Source: Aporrectodea caliginosa
Lineage: Eukaryota > Annelida > Clitellata > Crassiclitellata > Lumbricidae
Assembly (NCBI GenBank): GCA_020284085.1
Contig: JACEVL010000160.1
Coordinates: 563,501-627,500 of the forward strand
Direction: 5' to 3'
Length of the DNA stretch: 64,000 nucleotides
Positions 33,601-45,104 of this stretch are shown in pieces. Made by a program: the position numbers and the translations under genes. Position 1 is the first letter of the stretch. Every line of letters starts with the position of its first letter. Under the pieces are notes generated by a model, which worked only from the letters and a program-made list of their open reading frames with translations, was not told the DNA's origin and did no database searches.

Positions 33601-36233
33601 ATGGACAACAGAAAAGCTCTCAGTCATACCAACAGATTGTAATCACTGACAAGGCAACCAGTGGCATGCAGACATTTTATTCAAACCAAAAATTTTGACT
33701 TATGCATTCTTTTCTTTTCTTCATTTCTGTGGATCTAACACATTAATAATAATGCTTTTGTTTATCATTCAAGCGCCTGACAAACTGCACTGTGCTGTAC
33801 ATTTACATGTTATGCAATTTAAGTAGTAAAAAGCTAACAGAACAGACAGTTGCAATGCACGGCGCTAATAGCAGCCTACAAAGCATATCCTTTTTACTAC
33901 TGACTCGAACTCGGTACCTCTCGCTCTCTACGTCAGATGTTATCCAATGCGCTATTGTAGTGATGTTTTACAGCTGCATATACATACTGCTGTTGTTTAC
34001 CATTCAACATCCTATATAAACTGAACTGGCAGTGTATATGCACTGGAATGATCAGTATTAGCAAAGCTGGACATCATCATCAGTGACTTGCCCAATGCAA
34101 CAAAATCACCCTTTATATTAAGTTCTATGTACTATCGATAAATGAAATTTAGGTAAACATATTTTGCATTTTAGTGATGAACAGATGCGATTGGAGGAGC
34201 AAAGAAGATGGCTGGACGTGGAGATGGAGAAACTCCTGGAACAAAGAAGAACTGCAGAGGAACTGGATAAAGTATGAGCTTGCAGGATAATGTTCTTGAT
34301 AAATTCTGTGTTTACATTGCTATCATAATTGTCATAGAGGTGTATTCTTTGTCTACTCCAGCTGCGCACAGAGCATGCTCCAAATGTGTTGTGAGCAGCC
34401 TGAAATTCCTGAACACAGTTCAGTACACTGATGCCATATTCCTTAGTTGCCATGTATCTTACTCGGAATAGGCTTGTGTGTATTTGAATTCACATGGTTA
34501 CTTGTGCATACTTTCTCACACTCCAATACATACAGGCATTATTGCCCATAGCTGTGTGATTGACAGTGATTGTCTGCCCATCGGAATCTTGGAAATTGAT
34601 TTTGAGCCGATTTTGACCTTACCTGCCTTTCGAGAACAGTTTTCAAGTGGAACAAAGAATAACAACATAGGAACTTACTGTGTCTACTGGTTGAACCCTT
34701 TGTCAAAGTTGTTGAGCACTGTGCTAGAGTCTTGAGAAATTCAAACTATTCTATAAAACTGCTAATTACGTTGTACTGTGTTTTCTTGTTTAACTCACAG
34801 GAGTTGAAACAGCGAGAGGAGCTGCTAGCGAAGAAAGAAACAATGCTTGTGGAGAAACGAGAACTCGAGATGAAAGTTCTACGATCGAGTCAGGTTGTTG
34901 TTGATAATGTCAGAATTAATGCAAAAATGATAAATGTGACATTTTTCTGCACAAATAATAATTGTTTAAAATAAAATGTAAATAAATCAATAATAGTTTT
35001 TAGAATTCTATGAGTTGTAATGACAATTTTCTTAATGAAATAGCAATAATAAAATAATAATAGTTAAAGGCTTCTCATTTTTATGTTAAAGTTGACCTTG
35101 TATTTGCTTTGTTAGTAATAACTTTTTTTCAAGAAATAGATTCCTACTTTTTAATGTTTTCTTCAATCACATGGCCTTGTTCAATCTGTCTCTCATTCAA
35201 TCCATCTGATCCTCTGCCTTCCAAGCTTTCTCGTGCTCAATGAAACCCACCATAACAGCTGCCCTTCCTCTCTCTGGTTTCTCTGGCAACCGGACTTGGA
35301 CTTCCACTGGACCTCGATCTCTGGACAACCCCTCTGGTATGACGCAGCACTCATGAATAAGCTGGTACTTTGCACTTAGCTTTAGCGTAGTGCTTTATAA
35401 ATTTGGAGTTTACGACAACGATTTTTGCTGTAACTTCAGAACCCAGTTCGGAGTTCACCAAGACCCAGTGCGGACAATCTTCAGCAGAATGAACAGATGA
35501 ACGAAATGCGACTGGAACGCGACCGGCTGAACCAAGAAAGAAACTCACTCAACACAAGGATGCAAGAAACATCTGGGCTCTCCACACAGGAACAGCGCAA
35601 GTAAGATTTCTCTATTACAGCCATGTCACTGAGGTTCCATAAAAGGGGCTTCATAAATAGCCAGATACATACCTACATGTATGCGCACTGTCATGTAATG
35701 AATAATTAAGAGTGTAGTTATTTTTTTGGTGACAGAATGTGATATCGCAGGATATCAAAGAGTTTGTAATTTTGCTTGCTTTTTGCTGTTGTTGTTATTT
35801 GCTGTTAACTGCTGGTATCATGGAAGGTCTCATAGTGTGAATTTAATGGTGCCATGTTGTCGAAAGGAAATGTTTTATTATTCAAATCATGTGGGAATTC
35901 CTCTTGTTATCAAGTCTTTTAGGCGAGTTTAAAGGTTCTTCAAGTCCAGGATCAGAACTCTAAAGACTAGTTTGCATAGAGGATGTGATAAATTGACATG
36001 CCTCATCTTACTGTTTGGATTAATTATTTAATTATTATTATTTTTTATTATTGCTATTATTATTATTTCTTAGTATTATTATTGCTGTTATTATTATTAT
36101 TACTTTTTTGCCCCGAGGTATACAGGATCCCTCAGGGACTTAGATATTACTATAGCTGTTGTAATTTGTCTGGAGATGATCCTACTCGTCGGTGTCCAGG
36201 ATCCCTCAGGGAATGCGATTGCGTTACTTATTA

Positions 36234-36280
<47 letters not shown>

Positions 36281-39200
36281 GAACAATTAATTATTTCCGC
36301 GTTGGAGAGCTACCGAGAGTCTTTGAAACAGGTAGCTTGTCTCGAGCGTGTCATGTGTTGCATGGGTTAACCTTATTAATTTGAGGACAAAATCCAGTCC
36401 TTCAGAACTCCAAGAACCGCTGGACTCTAATGCAACCGCCACAAAAGCATGCGTTCGGGTGATTGTTGCGTATTTCAATGTCTTGGCGGCTGCCCGGTTT
36501 GCGGCCTCTCCCGCTTCAGTTATTATTATTATTATTATTGCTGTGAATATTAAGGTAATTTATATTTGTGCCACAAAGTGCAAATTCCAGACATTGGAGC
36601 CATACAAGCAGCAACAAATTCCAACTGCCTTTACAATATTCTTAGTAGAACTGTAAAAATTTTGTTACATTCCTTTACGCTTAGACTGATGGAACTGGAA
36701 GAGATGATTGAAGCAATGGATGCAGCCCTGGAGTACAAGTCGGAGCTCATCTCCCAAAAGCAGATCGAAATGCGCCGATCCATTCAGTCGCTACAGAACG
36801 CCAACTCAGCTTTGTCGAAACTTCGCTTCCTATCGCTTACCGAAGCACGTTCTCTGCTAGCTAGGTACTTCGAGAAGGTCGTTGACTTGCGTGACAATCA
36901 GCGCAAGCTAGAACATCACTGTGAAGAACTTGAGGTAGGAAATTTGTGGGATTGTGCTTGTCTTGAACTTTGTTGCGTGGCATGTCTGGGCACATCAAAT
37001 ATCGTTGCTGTCTGTTCTGCCTTATAACTCATTCGCATTTTATCAGTTTCGATCAGTACTGTAAATGGAATAACAGTAACAGTAATTTCATCATTTTGAT
37101 TGTTTGGTCCTGTGTTATTTGTTGATTATTCTTTAAAAAATAAAAATATGTAAGGAATAACTTTAGTAAGGGTCTTGAAAGACATTGTATCAAGTATCTT
37201 GTTATCTAAATAAATAAATACATACATCATACATACATCACACGTACACGCATACATCTTACATGCATACATACATTATACATACATGCATACATACTAC
37301 ATCAGGGGCGCGCAACCTTTTCGTTACTGTCGGCCGCATTGAAGGCTCTTATTCTCACCACGGCCGCCATGATTATCTGCTATTAGGTCATGTAAAAAAT
37401 ACACTCCTGGGGACGTTTACTGTGTCAACTGTTACAACTATGTTTAGGGGCCTTCTGACATCTATTCCTTCTCCACGAACTTCAGTGGGCCTACCAAATC
37501 TTTTCCATCACAAAAATTAATTAAAGAATAATAAAAAAACACGATCAATTTTATCTACATTTTCAATCCTACTCAAATTTGTAGCTAACAATATTTCAAA
37601 TTAATGGCTGCTTTCTTGGATATGGACCCGGAGGCATGAGAAGGCGAGAGACATTAAGTGTTGGTCTATATGCCCCAATAGTCTAGCAGACTCCAGACTC
37701 CAAGTTGGTGTCCATTAATCGAGTTTTGCACTTAATTTTTAAAACAATTCACCCAAGAGAAGACTGCCTCACACACGTAGGTGCCTCCGACCAGTGGCGT
37801 AGCCAGGAAAAAATTTCGGAGGGGTTTTACGTGTTCGGAGGTTCCCATTGGAAAATGTCGTATATTTCTACATTTATAGTTTTTAATAACAGTACTGCAT
37901 TTATTGTGGGCAGGGGGGGCTGAACCCGTAAAACTATCCCTAAATACGCTCATACCTCCGAAGAGGACCATAGTATTTCTTGTCATGACAGTTCTCGGTT
38001 CTCTAAGTCTATGGTATTCCACCGCCAACTTTCACACCTGTAGTAAATCGGTTTTATCCTCGAACTTCTTTAGGAGTTGTTCGTCATTCTTCAACTCCAC
38101 CAATTCCATCTGGAGGAGGTCCAGGAAGCATTATGTTTCCAACAGATGAGGAGTAGTAATAACTTATAAGTCGCAACCTTTAAAGTCATTGAATCGTTCA
38201 GTGAATTCTTGCAGCAGGGCATCAAGGACGGTGGTAAAGGACGCAGTAGGAATGCCGTCCAGTTGCAATTGCACACTGTAGCTTTCATTGGGACATGTGA
38301 TGAGAATGGGCAATGACAGATTACCATCGATGGCTTTACACGGATATGTGGAAGGAACTAGGAGTAGAGGAAGATTAATAAAAGATATTGAATCTCTATA
38401 ATATACGAGAGGATCTTAGAATGAAGATGAACATTGCAGAAGCAAAGGAAAAATCAAGGAAGAGAATTCTGGAGACGACAAGTTGAGGACTCATCGTTGG
38501 CCTTGGCCTGACGGAGGAGAAGCAAAAGAAGAAGAGCTTTCATTGACCACTCTATCCCTGCACCTCACTGTCAGCTCTGCTCATACAATAATGCAATGGT
38601 TGGCTGTCCACTGCTTGATATGGATATTATTAGTCTGCCTGCCTCTTTGAGATACATCTGCAGGGATGTGTAATCATATGGTGCATTCTCAAAGGGTGTC
38701 AGTGTGCGAGTTTTGTGTGTGTGGTGCGTGCATGTATAATACTTGTTGATAAATATTATACATGCATTAATACAGAGGCAAAGATGACTAACTGATAAAC
38801 ACAAAGCTTCGGAATACTTCATACGTAGTGAAAACCTTTCTTTTTTAAGCCACATTTTTAGGGTACGTAAACAATAAATACGTTAACCACGTCATTGCTC
38901 ATTATAAGAATGTTCAATTTATGGGTCGCCGAGTAAACCATACATAAAATAAATATTTGTGTGTATGATACTATACCATACCGTATTCTTTTTTGAAACC
39001 ATGCGTACGTATTTTAACGTATTCTATTTCAACCACGCGACACCCTCGAGCTCTGGATTCACACCACCTCAGTTTTAAAACAATGGAACAAAAATATTTA
39101 TGAATTAATATACACAGGGCCGCCAATACATTACAATTGGACCTTACGTCCACGGCCGCCAATCTCCTTTCGGCCGCATGCGGCCGTACGGCCGCAGGTT

Positions 39201-42200
39201 GCGCACCCCTGTACTACATGCTGGGTAGACATACATACAACGTATATTTATGTACCAGTTTGCATCTAAAACTAAGATTACTAGTCATTTATATAGCACC
39301 TTTCTTAAACCTTTTTAAAAAATGATCCAGAATGTGGTAAATAATCCTATCATCTCTCGTTTTATTAATAGTTTTGTTTTTTCCCACCAGATGGCCATAG
39401 ACGAGGAGCGTTCTGTGGTTCAGGAACTTGAAACGAGTCTTCAGCACAGCGCCATGGAAACGGAGCGAAAACTGTTGCAGCAGCAGCAGGAGTTTGAGCA
39501 GAAGCTGCAGCTGATGATGAAGAATCTCACAGAGTCAGAACTATCGTCACGACCAAAGTGAGTAGTATTTGCCAAGAGAACCAATGCAAGCAGTGGGAAT
39601 GGAATTTCCTTATGAAACTGAAACTAAAACCTGTCACCGTTCCCCAACATCTTTAGTTGAATGGCCAATTTACTCAGCAGTCATATCTAGACTGTGTCAT
39701 TACGTAACATACCTTCTTTTTTTGAACAATGGTAATACCTTTCTTTTTTGAACCATGCTTTTCTTAACTTCATTAACCAGCGACATTTTCATTCTCAACC
39801 AGTTAAAGAAAATGGTATAAAGGCCTACATATCTCATAGGTGGAAGTAATTTTTTAGGCGATCATGCTTTGAAGAGTCGTTTAGGCACCACCCACCTGCC
39901 TGTGCTGGATTTCTTACATCACGTGATGCTGTGCACATTAATGCAGTTCCAAAAATGGCTCTCAGATGTGTTGGGAACTCAGAAGAGCTAATTGCTCGAG
40001 CAGAGAGGAGCTCTTCCAGATATCGCGCTATCCCTGCCACATAATACATTTTTGTGCTACCCATTCTTAGATTTGGATGGTTAGTTGCTCTATAACAACA
40101 CTGTCATAGCAAAGATGATTAGTGTCGCCCTCCTCCTTTCACCAGGCTTGGGACTGGCACTATCACAGTTAGGGTAGTGGCGAGGTTCATCGCCTGTGAA
40201 TAAGCTGGTTCCAAACTTCCAGTGACTTCGCTTTTTGGGCGCTGTAGAAGTTTCGAGTTTACGTTTGTTAGTTGTAACATGTTCAAAAGTATTAACTTGT
40301 TTTATGTACCTTTAAAAAATGCTATATAAATTGCTTTTCAAGGATTGCCGAGCTTGAAAAGGAATTGTATTTTTACAAGACAAGTTGCCGCAACCTTAAG
40401 AAACACTTACGAGATGCAACTGGAGCATCATCTGTTGGGTCTGCCTCCTCATCTAAACTCAGCTCAGCTGACGAAAACCAAGCGTCTTCCAGTAAGCCGC
40501 ATTATGTATTATCATATCTAACAATGTCATATATCTGACGTAACACAGTATATAATGTACCATGTCATATATAATGTCATATCGTCTACGATGTGATAAA
40601 TCCTGCCATGTCATATCCAGGAGCATAGCCAGACTTAAATTCAAGAGGAGGCAACTCCAGGAGTCATCCAGGTGTAGTTGGGTTTTTCTCAATCGAAGTT
40701 CCAGCATATAAGAAAGCAAGATGTCAACTATCCTCCATGTGGCTACGCCTAAATCGTGCCATGTCATATCATGGCTTTGTGTTGGTGTATTTTTTTAATG
40801 TATCTTAATGTTTGTACAGCACCTTCTAGAAGCCTATCAGAGGTGTTCCTTAGCAATGTTGATTTTATTTTCCTAGTTCATGGTTGTTTTGTTTGAATGT
40901 ATCTGAATGTATACATGTATGTATTTGTGTATTATATAGAAGCACTCGATTTGAGTAATAGTTTCGACTATTGCTAATCGTAATTGATTTGCAGACATTT
41001 TAAATGATTGAATCAGATAGTTAACTCGTTATTGTTGCTTGTTTGTTGAAGGTAATTTGGCTGATCCCTCAAGAAACGCATTTAATTCTAATGCTAGTGC
41101 ATATGATGGTGCAACGTCTCCACGTGCTGCTCCACCTGTCTCTCTGGACGTGGCTGCTCCAACAAACCATGGCTCCTCATCCAGAGGAGTGGCACGTAAT
41201 GGAGGACAAACAGTTACAGGCTCCAGGGATGACCATGAGTCAGGTGTTGATCGATGTTCGACCATTTCGCCAAGGGCATTCCGTGTTGGCTCCCCCAGAG
41301 ACGCAGCACCCCCATCGAAAACCCCGCACAGTGTCGGAGAGGCAGCTCGCGAAGTTAATCTGATTTCTCCACGAGAAACAACTCAGAAAGATGCAGCTGT
41401 GCGATCGCAGGTCAGCATCCGACAAGACGGTAGCACGGATGAGAGAGAAAGGAGTGGAACTCACCGGAAAACGATTCCTGATGCAGTTTCGGTAAATTCC
41501 TCCGAAAGAAAATCCACCAAAGGTCAAGGAGGAGGACACAGTCGAAAACAGCCAAGCGACAGGAACGATTCAAGCCGAGTGCAAGGCAGTCTGTCCCAAG
41601 AGGTTGCCGCTAGTCACCGACCTCAAAGACCAAGTGACTCTAATAGGCAGATTTCAAATCCATCTGCTGAACTGGCCGTGAAGTCGCCACGAATTAACAA
41701 AACAGATTTGTCGCAAGTCGATTCAAAAACGTCCAAGAACTATGATTCAGCACTGCGCTCGCAAAGCGATCTGGATCGGAATATGACTGGAGCTGATAGG
41801 ATGTCACTGCAAACACGTGATCAGGACAGAACAAAGCTGTTTGGTAAGCCAGTCATGAAAATATATAGCTGAGCAATAACAACACATGTATTGTGAATTG
41901 TGTAGGTGGTGCCTTGTTACCATTAGAACTATTGGAAATCTTTACATGGGTTTGGAGGTGAAGTCTGAGCACCAAAGAATTTTGCCATAGGAATAAAGTC
42001 AGATTACTATTCATCACTGCTAGGTAAGGTTACCTTATGTCTGTTACACCTTAACACAGTTATATATATTTTCCTGTACCTTTTAACCATACATTTTTTA
42101 TTGAACCCAAACAACGAAAAGCAAGTACAACAGAGAAAGAAAAAACAGACAAGCAACAAATGGGATCAAAAGGAATACGACCCTAAGGGACCTAGGTCCC

Positions 42201-44316
42201 GCTAGTGGGCCACCTGTAACAAAGGCAAAGTTATGGCAGAACAACTGAAACACAAGTATGAGATATAACATAGTAATTCTTAACTAGTTAACTAAGACTA
42301 ATAAATTTAATGAGCACTAGGTAATAAGATGAGACCGTAGTCTAATTTTGAACAGAGAGATATTAGTTAAATTACGTATGGTGAGAGGTATGTCATTCCA
42401 TGTCCGGGGGCCAACGCATTTTATAGAAAACATACGAGAATTAGTCCTAGCAAAAGCTACTCTAACATTTGCAGCAGAACGTACAGGGTAGGGGTTTAGG
42501 ATAGACGTAGTAGTGAAATAGTTATTGAAGACCCTTGGTAATTGATTATGAAAATATTTAAACATAAATTCGCTAGTTTGAAAAATTCTAATCTGTTCAA
42601 TACTAAGGACACGGTACAATTTAAATATTTCATCGGTAGGCATAGAGTGCCGCGTGCCAGCAATTACTCGCATGGCTCTTCTTTGTAACTTATTTAATCT
42701 CGTTAGCCTTGTAGAATATGTCGAGGCCCAGACCATGTTAGAGTATGTAAGGTACGGATGGATAAGAGAGTAATATAGGTTAAGACGTGTTTGATTAGGC
42801 AACAGATAAGCTATCCTAGCCATAATGCCAATGTTTTTTGCTACTTTTTGAGAGACAAGTTTTATATGTTCATTCCAAGTTAGGTATTGATCGAGGTAGG
42901 TACCCAAAAACTTAACAGAAGTTACACGAGGGATAGATGTTCCATTAATAACCAGTTGGTTTATTATTGATGGCACCTTTTTTCGATGAGAGCAAAATAA
43001 AATGTAACTAGTTTTATTTAGATTAAGGGACAATTTATTTGCATAGAACCAGTCAGTAACCTTAGCTAATTCCTGATTCATCAAACAAAACAGATCATTA
43101 CATGACTTGCTAGAAATAAAGATATTTGTGTCGTCAGCGAACAATGCGAATAATTTATTGTAGTAGGGTAGAGGCATTCGGGAGATCGTTTATATATATT
43201 AAGAAGAGTAGGGGCCCAAGAATGGATCCCTGCGGGACACCATATTTAATTAACCTTAGCTGTGAGAGGGCACCGTTGCAGATGACTTGTTGCTTGCGAT
43301 CTTCAAAGTAGCTTTTAAACCATTTTAGTGCAGTACCACGTATTCCTATATTTTCAAGTTTTTTAAATAATATGCCATAATCTATTGTGTCGAAAGCTTT
43401 AGCCACGTCGATGAAAACTCCTAAAGAAAATTCATTACGGTCTATAACTGCAGATATGTTGTCCTGGATATGCAGTAGCGACATAGTGGTCGAGTGGCCT
43501 GGCTGAAAACCGTGTTGGGATATATAAAGAATATTTTTCTTCAATATGTAGTCATATAAACGAGTGTACATTATTTTTTCAAACAGTTTGGAGAAGTACG
43601 GAAGAATAGATATTGGTCTAAAATTAACTATACTGTCTTTCTGCCCCTGTTTAAAGATGGGTGTAACTTTTGCTATCTTTAGGGAGAGAGGGACACTACC
43701 AGAGGCCAAGGAACAATTGATGAGAGCGGTCAAGGGTTCGGCAATAAGGTCAATAATAGGATTAGGCCTAATTACATCTGGGCGGAGGTCGTCAAGTCCC
43801 GGACTATGCGTTGGCTTTAAGGTGCGGCTCAGCGCAATTATTTCTGCTGGACAGGTTGGCAAGACAACGAAAGAGCCCAAAACAGATGGATTTAGATATG
43901 ATTCAAAGGAGTTATCAGAAGGTGGAATTTTATCTTTGAGCTCTTGGGCTATTCCAGAGAAATAGTTATTAAACTTTTCAGCCAATAACTCTGATTTAGT
44001 TATTTTCTCACCATTAATATTTAGGCAGTGTTACCCTACAAGTTTGAGGTGTGTGTTTTATATCAAACACAGCTTCTCAAAGTCTTGTCATTGATCCAGT
44101 CGTCTTCAAAGCTTTGCAACCCAAACAAGGAACTGGCAACCCCAGAGACTAAATACCAAATGAAATAAACCCGGTATTAGTGACTCTTCAAAGTGATAAT
44201 ATTGGGAATAAATTACCCAGGGAAAGTAATTAACACTGATTACTGTTATCCTTTACCTCACTCTTCGTTACTTACCTTTGTTTTTACTTTTCTTTTCAGA
44301 TTCACTTGAAAACTGA
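17776..44316 (+). CDS. KIF27: KIF27/KIF7/Costal2-type kinesin (kinesin-4 family)
   Basis: Thirty-one inferred exons join to 4494 nt, encoding 1497 aa; human KIF27 and KIF7 are about 1400 and 1340 aa. It is an N-terminal motor followed by long coiled coils. The family call rests on [25 protein letters not shown], the [17 protein letters not shown] switch II region, and a stalk exon with the family's LSxxEARxLLxxYFxKVVxLRxxQ pattern. In vertebrates KIF7 works at the ciliary tip in Hedgehog signalling and KIF27 in motile cilia; most invertebrates have one pro-orthologue, so the ciliary role is inferred. All P-loop and switch residues are present, unlike degenerate fly Costal2. Two consecutive introns begin with GC. 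One stalk exon is tandemly duplicated. Exon coordinates are in the next two entries. An antisense LINE lies in the last intron. Confidence 0.93.
18285..18355. repeat. LINE/SINE 3' tail with ATTTATATAGC word
   Basis: GGATTTATATAGCTCCTCTTCAAGG resembles 22853-22880, 39276-39300, 48147-48190 and 52038-52065. These appear to be 3' ends, in minus orientation, of the CR1/L2-like LINE family seen more fully at 45110-45660. Confidence 0.6.
21560..21604 (+). repeat. (GAT)n microsatellite
   Basis: About fifteen GAT units in kinesin intron 6, next to a short LINE-like fragment at 21360-21540. Confidence 0.9.
22850..22995. repeat. LINE-derived 3' fragment (ATTTATATAGCGCC type)
   Basis: It starts ATATTTATATAGCGCCCC and runs through CTGTACATTTACATG...CTAACAGAACAGACA. 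The latter part is shared with 33775-33850 in kinesin intron 23, so both are copies of one dispersed family. Confidence 0.6.
23665..23820 (+). repeat. 41-bp minisatellite, about four copies
   Basis: Units start AGGTCAG and contain AAGTTACAGTATTACATTG and AACAGAAAAAG. The array lies in kinesin intron 10. Each unit has an internal GTTACAGTAT...TTGTAAC near-palindrome. Confidence 0.85.
24800..25020 (+). repeat. Degenerate LINE C-terminal fragment
   Basis: One frame reads [16 protein letters not shown], the typical last helix of CR1/L2-type reverse-transcriptase proteins, preceded by decayed LVHRN...-like sequence. It lies in kinesin intron 12. Confidence 0.5.
25545..25660 (-). repeat. tRNA-derived SINE, second family, diverged
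   Basis: It shares AAGCAATTGTCAGTGAAGGA and the CTTTAACCAATCGAGTA region with 14265-14410 and 44930-45103. It lies in the GC-AG intron 13 of the kinesin. Confidence 0.55.
26630..26780 (+). repeat. AT-rich degenerate repeat (ACATATAATTATTTAA)
   Basis: Several imperfect copies of an about 16-bp unit form most of the polypyrimidine-poor end of intron 14, just before the exon 15 acceptor. Confidence 0.7.
27985..28250 (+). repeat. tRNA-derived SINE, degenerate
   Basis: A B-box-like GGGTTTAAATTCCTGC and the body AAGGGAAAGGACTGGATACC...CATGGCTGCCTCTC match the family at 8030-8300. The A box is largely lost. Confidence 0.6.
28436..28643 (+). repeat. Tandem duplication, unit 1, with duplicated kinesin exon copy
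   Basis: Unit 1 and unit 2 (28644-28857) match over about 208 bp, covering the end of an intron and most of an exon. The copy exon (28516-28647) has its own GTTTGACAG acceptor and encodes [17 protein letters not shown]... in the right phase. It then runs into the second unit and meets TAA after ACA AAG AAC. Included as a last exon it would give a kinesin of about 640 aa. Otherwise it is a skipped pseudo-exon. Confidence 0.85.
28875..29035 (+). repeat. 39-bp minisatellite spanning a splice donor
   Basis: Units of 39 bp (GTAAGTGGAAGAGGAGGAAG...AATGGAAAAGG) start inside the acidic end of exon 17 and repeat about four times. AAAGG|GTAAGT donors occur at 28916, 28955 and 28994. Only the first keeps the frame, since reading past it gives GGG TAA. 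Confidence 0.85.
30474..30682 (+). repeat. 20-bp minisatellite, about ten copies
   Basis: TGTCTGACTGGTCCTTGAGA is repeated head to tail, nearly perfectly, with two units changed to GATATC and one 4-bp insertion. It ends about 50 bp before the exon 20 acceptor of the kinesin. Confidence 0.92.
32822..32950 (+). repeat. 24-bp repeat with GTTACGGCGCCGTAAC palindromes
   Basis: A perfect 16-bp palindrome occurs at 32840-32855 and 32864-32879 and a one-mismatch form at 32888-32903, joined by ATGGCTGT spacers. Decayed units follow. It lies just before kinesin exon 23. Confidence 0.88.
33270..33540 (-). repeat. LINE C-terminal/3' fragment
   Basis: On the minus strand the decayed frame resembles the RAFSxxxPxxWNxLP...FKKxLKT ending of CR1/L2-like proteins. 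It lies in kinesin intron 23 and continues into the CTAACAGAACAGACA repeat at 33775-33850. Confidence 0.5.
36010..36285 (+). repeat. (ATT)n microsatellites and a duplicated GGATCCCTCAGGGA block
   Basis: ATT arrays at 36020-36110 and 36232-36282 surround two copies of CAGGATCCCTCAGGGA at 36125 and 36198. The repeat lies in kinesin intron 26. Confidence 0.75.
37303..39211. mobile_element. hAT-type transposon, 1909 bp, with 8-bp target duplication
   Basis: The ends are CAGGGGCGCGCAACC and GGTTGCGCACCCCTG, reverse complements apart from one position. TACTACAT is duplicated exactly at 37295-37302 and 39212-39219. Both are classic hAT features. CGGCCGC-rich subterminal words lie at both ends. No intact transposase is seen. 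A LINE-like tail (38340-38520) and a GGCGTAGCCAGGAAA repeat (37791-37960) appear to be nested inside. It lies in kinesin intron 27. Confidence 0.88.
37791..37960. repeat. Short repeat starting CAGTGGCGTAGCCAGGA
   Basis: It shares GGCGTAGCCAGGAAAA..ATTTCGGA.GGGTTTTA and the ending AACCCGTAAAAC..CCCTAAATACGC with 60226-60345. The GGCGTA-type ends are partly inverted, suggesting a small non-autonomous DNA element. Confidence 0.6.
42060..44030 (-). mobile_element. 5'-truncated non-LTR retrotransposon (LINE)
   Basis: The minus strand carries a reverse transcriptase and a short 3' region ending with TTCAATAAAAAATG near 42080. No endonuclease region is present, which is typical 5' truncation. It lies antisense in the last intron of the kinesin. 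The protein type is close to the CR1/L2/Daphne-like group by motif style; the exact clade is not determined. Confidence 0.85.
42317..43985 (-). pseudogene. LINE reverse transcriptase with one frameshift
   Basis: The first frame (43155-43985) covers RT motifs up to the palm: [38 protein letters not shown] and [19 protein letters not shown]. The reading then shifts by one base near 43155-43177. It resumes with the catalytic FADDTNIF box and continues through thumb and C-terminal sequence ([36 protein letters not shown]) to the stop at 42317. The two catalytic aspartates are still present, so the copy is young, but the frameshift and missing endonuclease make it inactive. Confidence 0.88.
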
Positions 44317-44791
44317 AATTCATTCTCAGAAATTCGTGAGACCAGTGTTGCTGCGTTGTTCCAGCCTGATGGTCACGAGACCAAGACCAAAGTGGTTCAA
44401 TAGAAACTTGCACCCAAGTTATCCACAGCATAGCGTGAATGACCTAAGGTTTTTTATTAAGTCACTTGTACACCATGTCTACTAACCATTACTATGGATT
44501 CTAAAGAGACAGTTAATGTGGCCTACTAAAGTAAGCAGTGTTTAATTAACTGCAGGTCACAGTTGCCTATACTGGCATCTGTTGATAATCAGACATATTG
44601 GTGCACATTCCATCTACACTACTTGTAAAGGTCACAAACCATTTTGTTAGAACACTATTCACTCCTTTTTGCCTTGCTGGCTTAAATTTTTATTGACAGA
44701 CTTGCAAGCTTTTGTTTTGTGCTAAGTAACTACTTAAGTAATTTAAATAATTGATTTGTAGCAGTTAAGGCATAATATTAACCTGATCGGT

Positions 44792-44797
44792 AATAAA
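44792..44797 (+). promoter_or_regulatory. Kinesin polyadenylation signal
   Basis: AATAAA followed by GTGTCTTTGTCTGATGTGTG, a GT-rich downstream element, lies 476 bases past the stop. This is the best 3' end for the gene. Confidence 0.6.
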
Positions 44798-44929
44798 GTG
44801 TCTTTGTCTGATGTGTGTACACTACAAAGATTTTCTTTCACCAGTGTGTTTTTGGTCTTGAGTTTCTAAAAAAAACTGCCTACTCATTTCCCTTTCACAG
44901 TTTATTAGTATTATTATTATTACAATGCA

Positions 44930-45103
44930 TTTATTAAGCACCACTATCTAACGACCAAGCATCATTCAATCGATGGTGCTGAACAATTGTGAGTGAAGGA
45001 CTTGCTTGAGGTCCTTACAGAGTAACCGTTTTGGGGAGGCTCGAACCCATACTCCTCTGCATTTACACGGTGAGTGCCCTAACCGATTGGCTACCATTGT
45101 ATT
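44930..45103 (-). repeat. tRNA-derived SINE, second family, best copy
   Basis: The minus strand reads TAGCCAATCGGTTAGGGCAC (A box) and GGGTTCGAGCC (B box), then a body shared with 14265, 25545 and 57550, and an ATT-rich tail side. This is the clearest member in the window. Confidence 0.75.
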
Positions 45104-45104
45104 T

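Larger units (their letters stand above)
24369..44316 (+). other. KIF27: Kinesin stalk and tail exons 12-31
   Basis: Exons: 24369-24475, 25293-25428, 26211-26297, 26802-27002, 27794-27925, 28731-28915, 29384-29502, 30195-30339, 30733-30924, 31331-31435, 32129-32228, 33012-33142, 34175-34271, 34801-34893, 35440-35600, 36685-36934, 39391-39557, 40343-40491, 41052-41843 and 44300-44316. Heptad-rich coils fill exons 15 and 19-28, for example [19 protein letters not shown]. Exon 17 adds an acidic run ([12 protein letters not shown]). Exon 27 (about residues 1040-1123) is the most conserved stalk block. Exon 30 encodes 264 residues of Ser/Arg/Asp-rich, probably disordered tail. Exon 31 adds only D-S-L-E-N and stop. 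Introns 13 and 14 start with GC. In exon 21 the acceptor at 31330 was chosen because the one at 31307 leads to stops in the required frame. Confidence 0.85.

Noticed and set aside
41240..41539. Minus-strand 99-codon frame in kinesin exon 30.
   Set aside because: Antisense shadow of a long, GC-richer coding exon.
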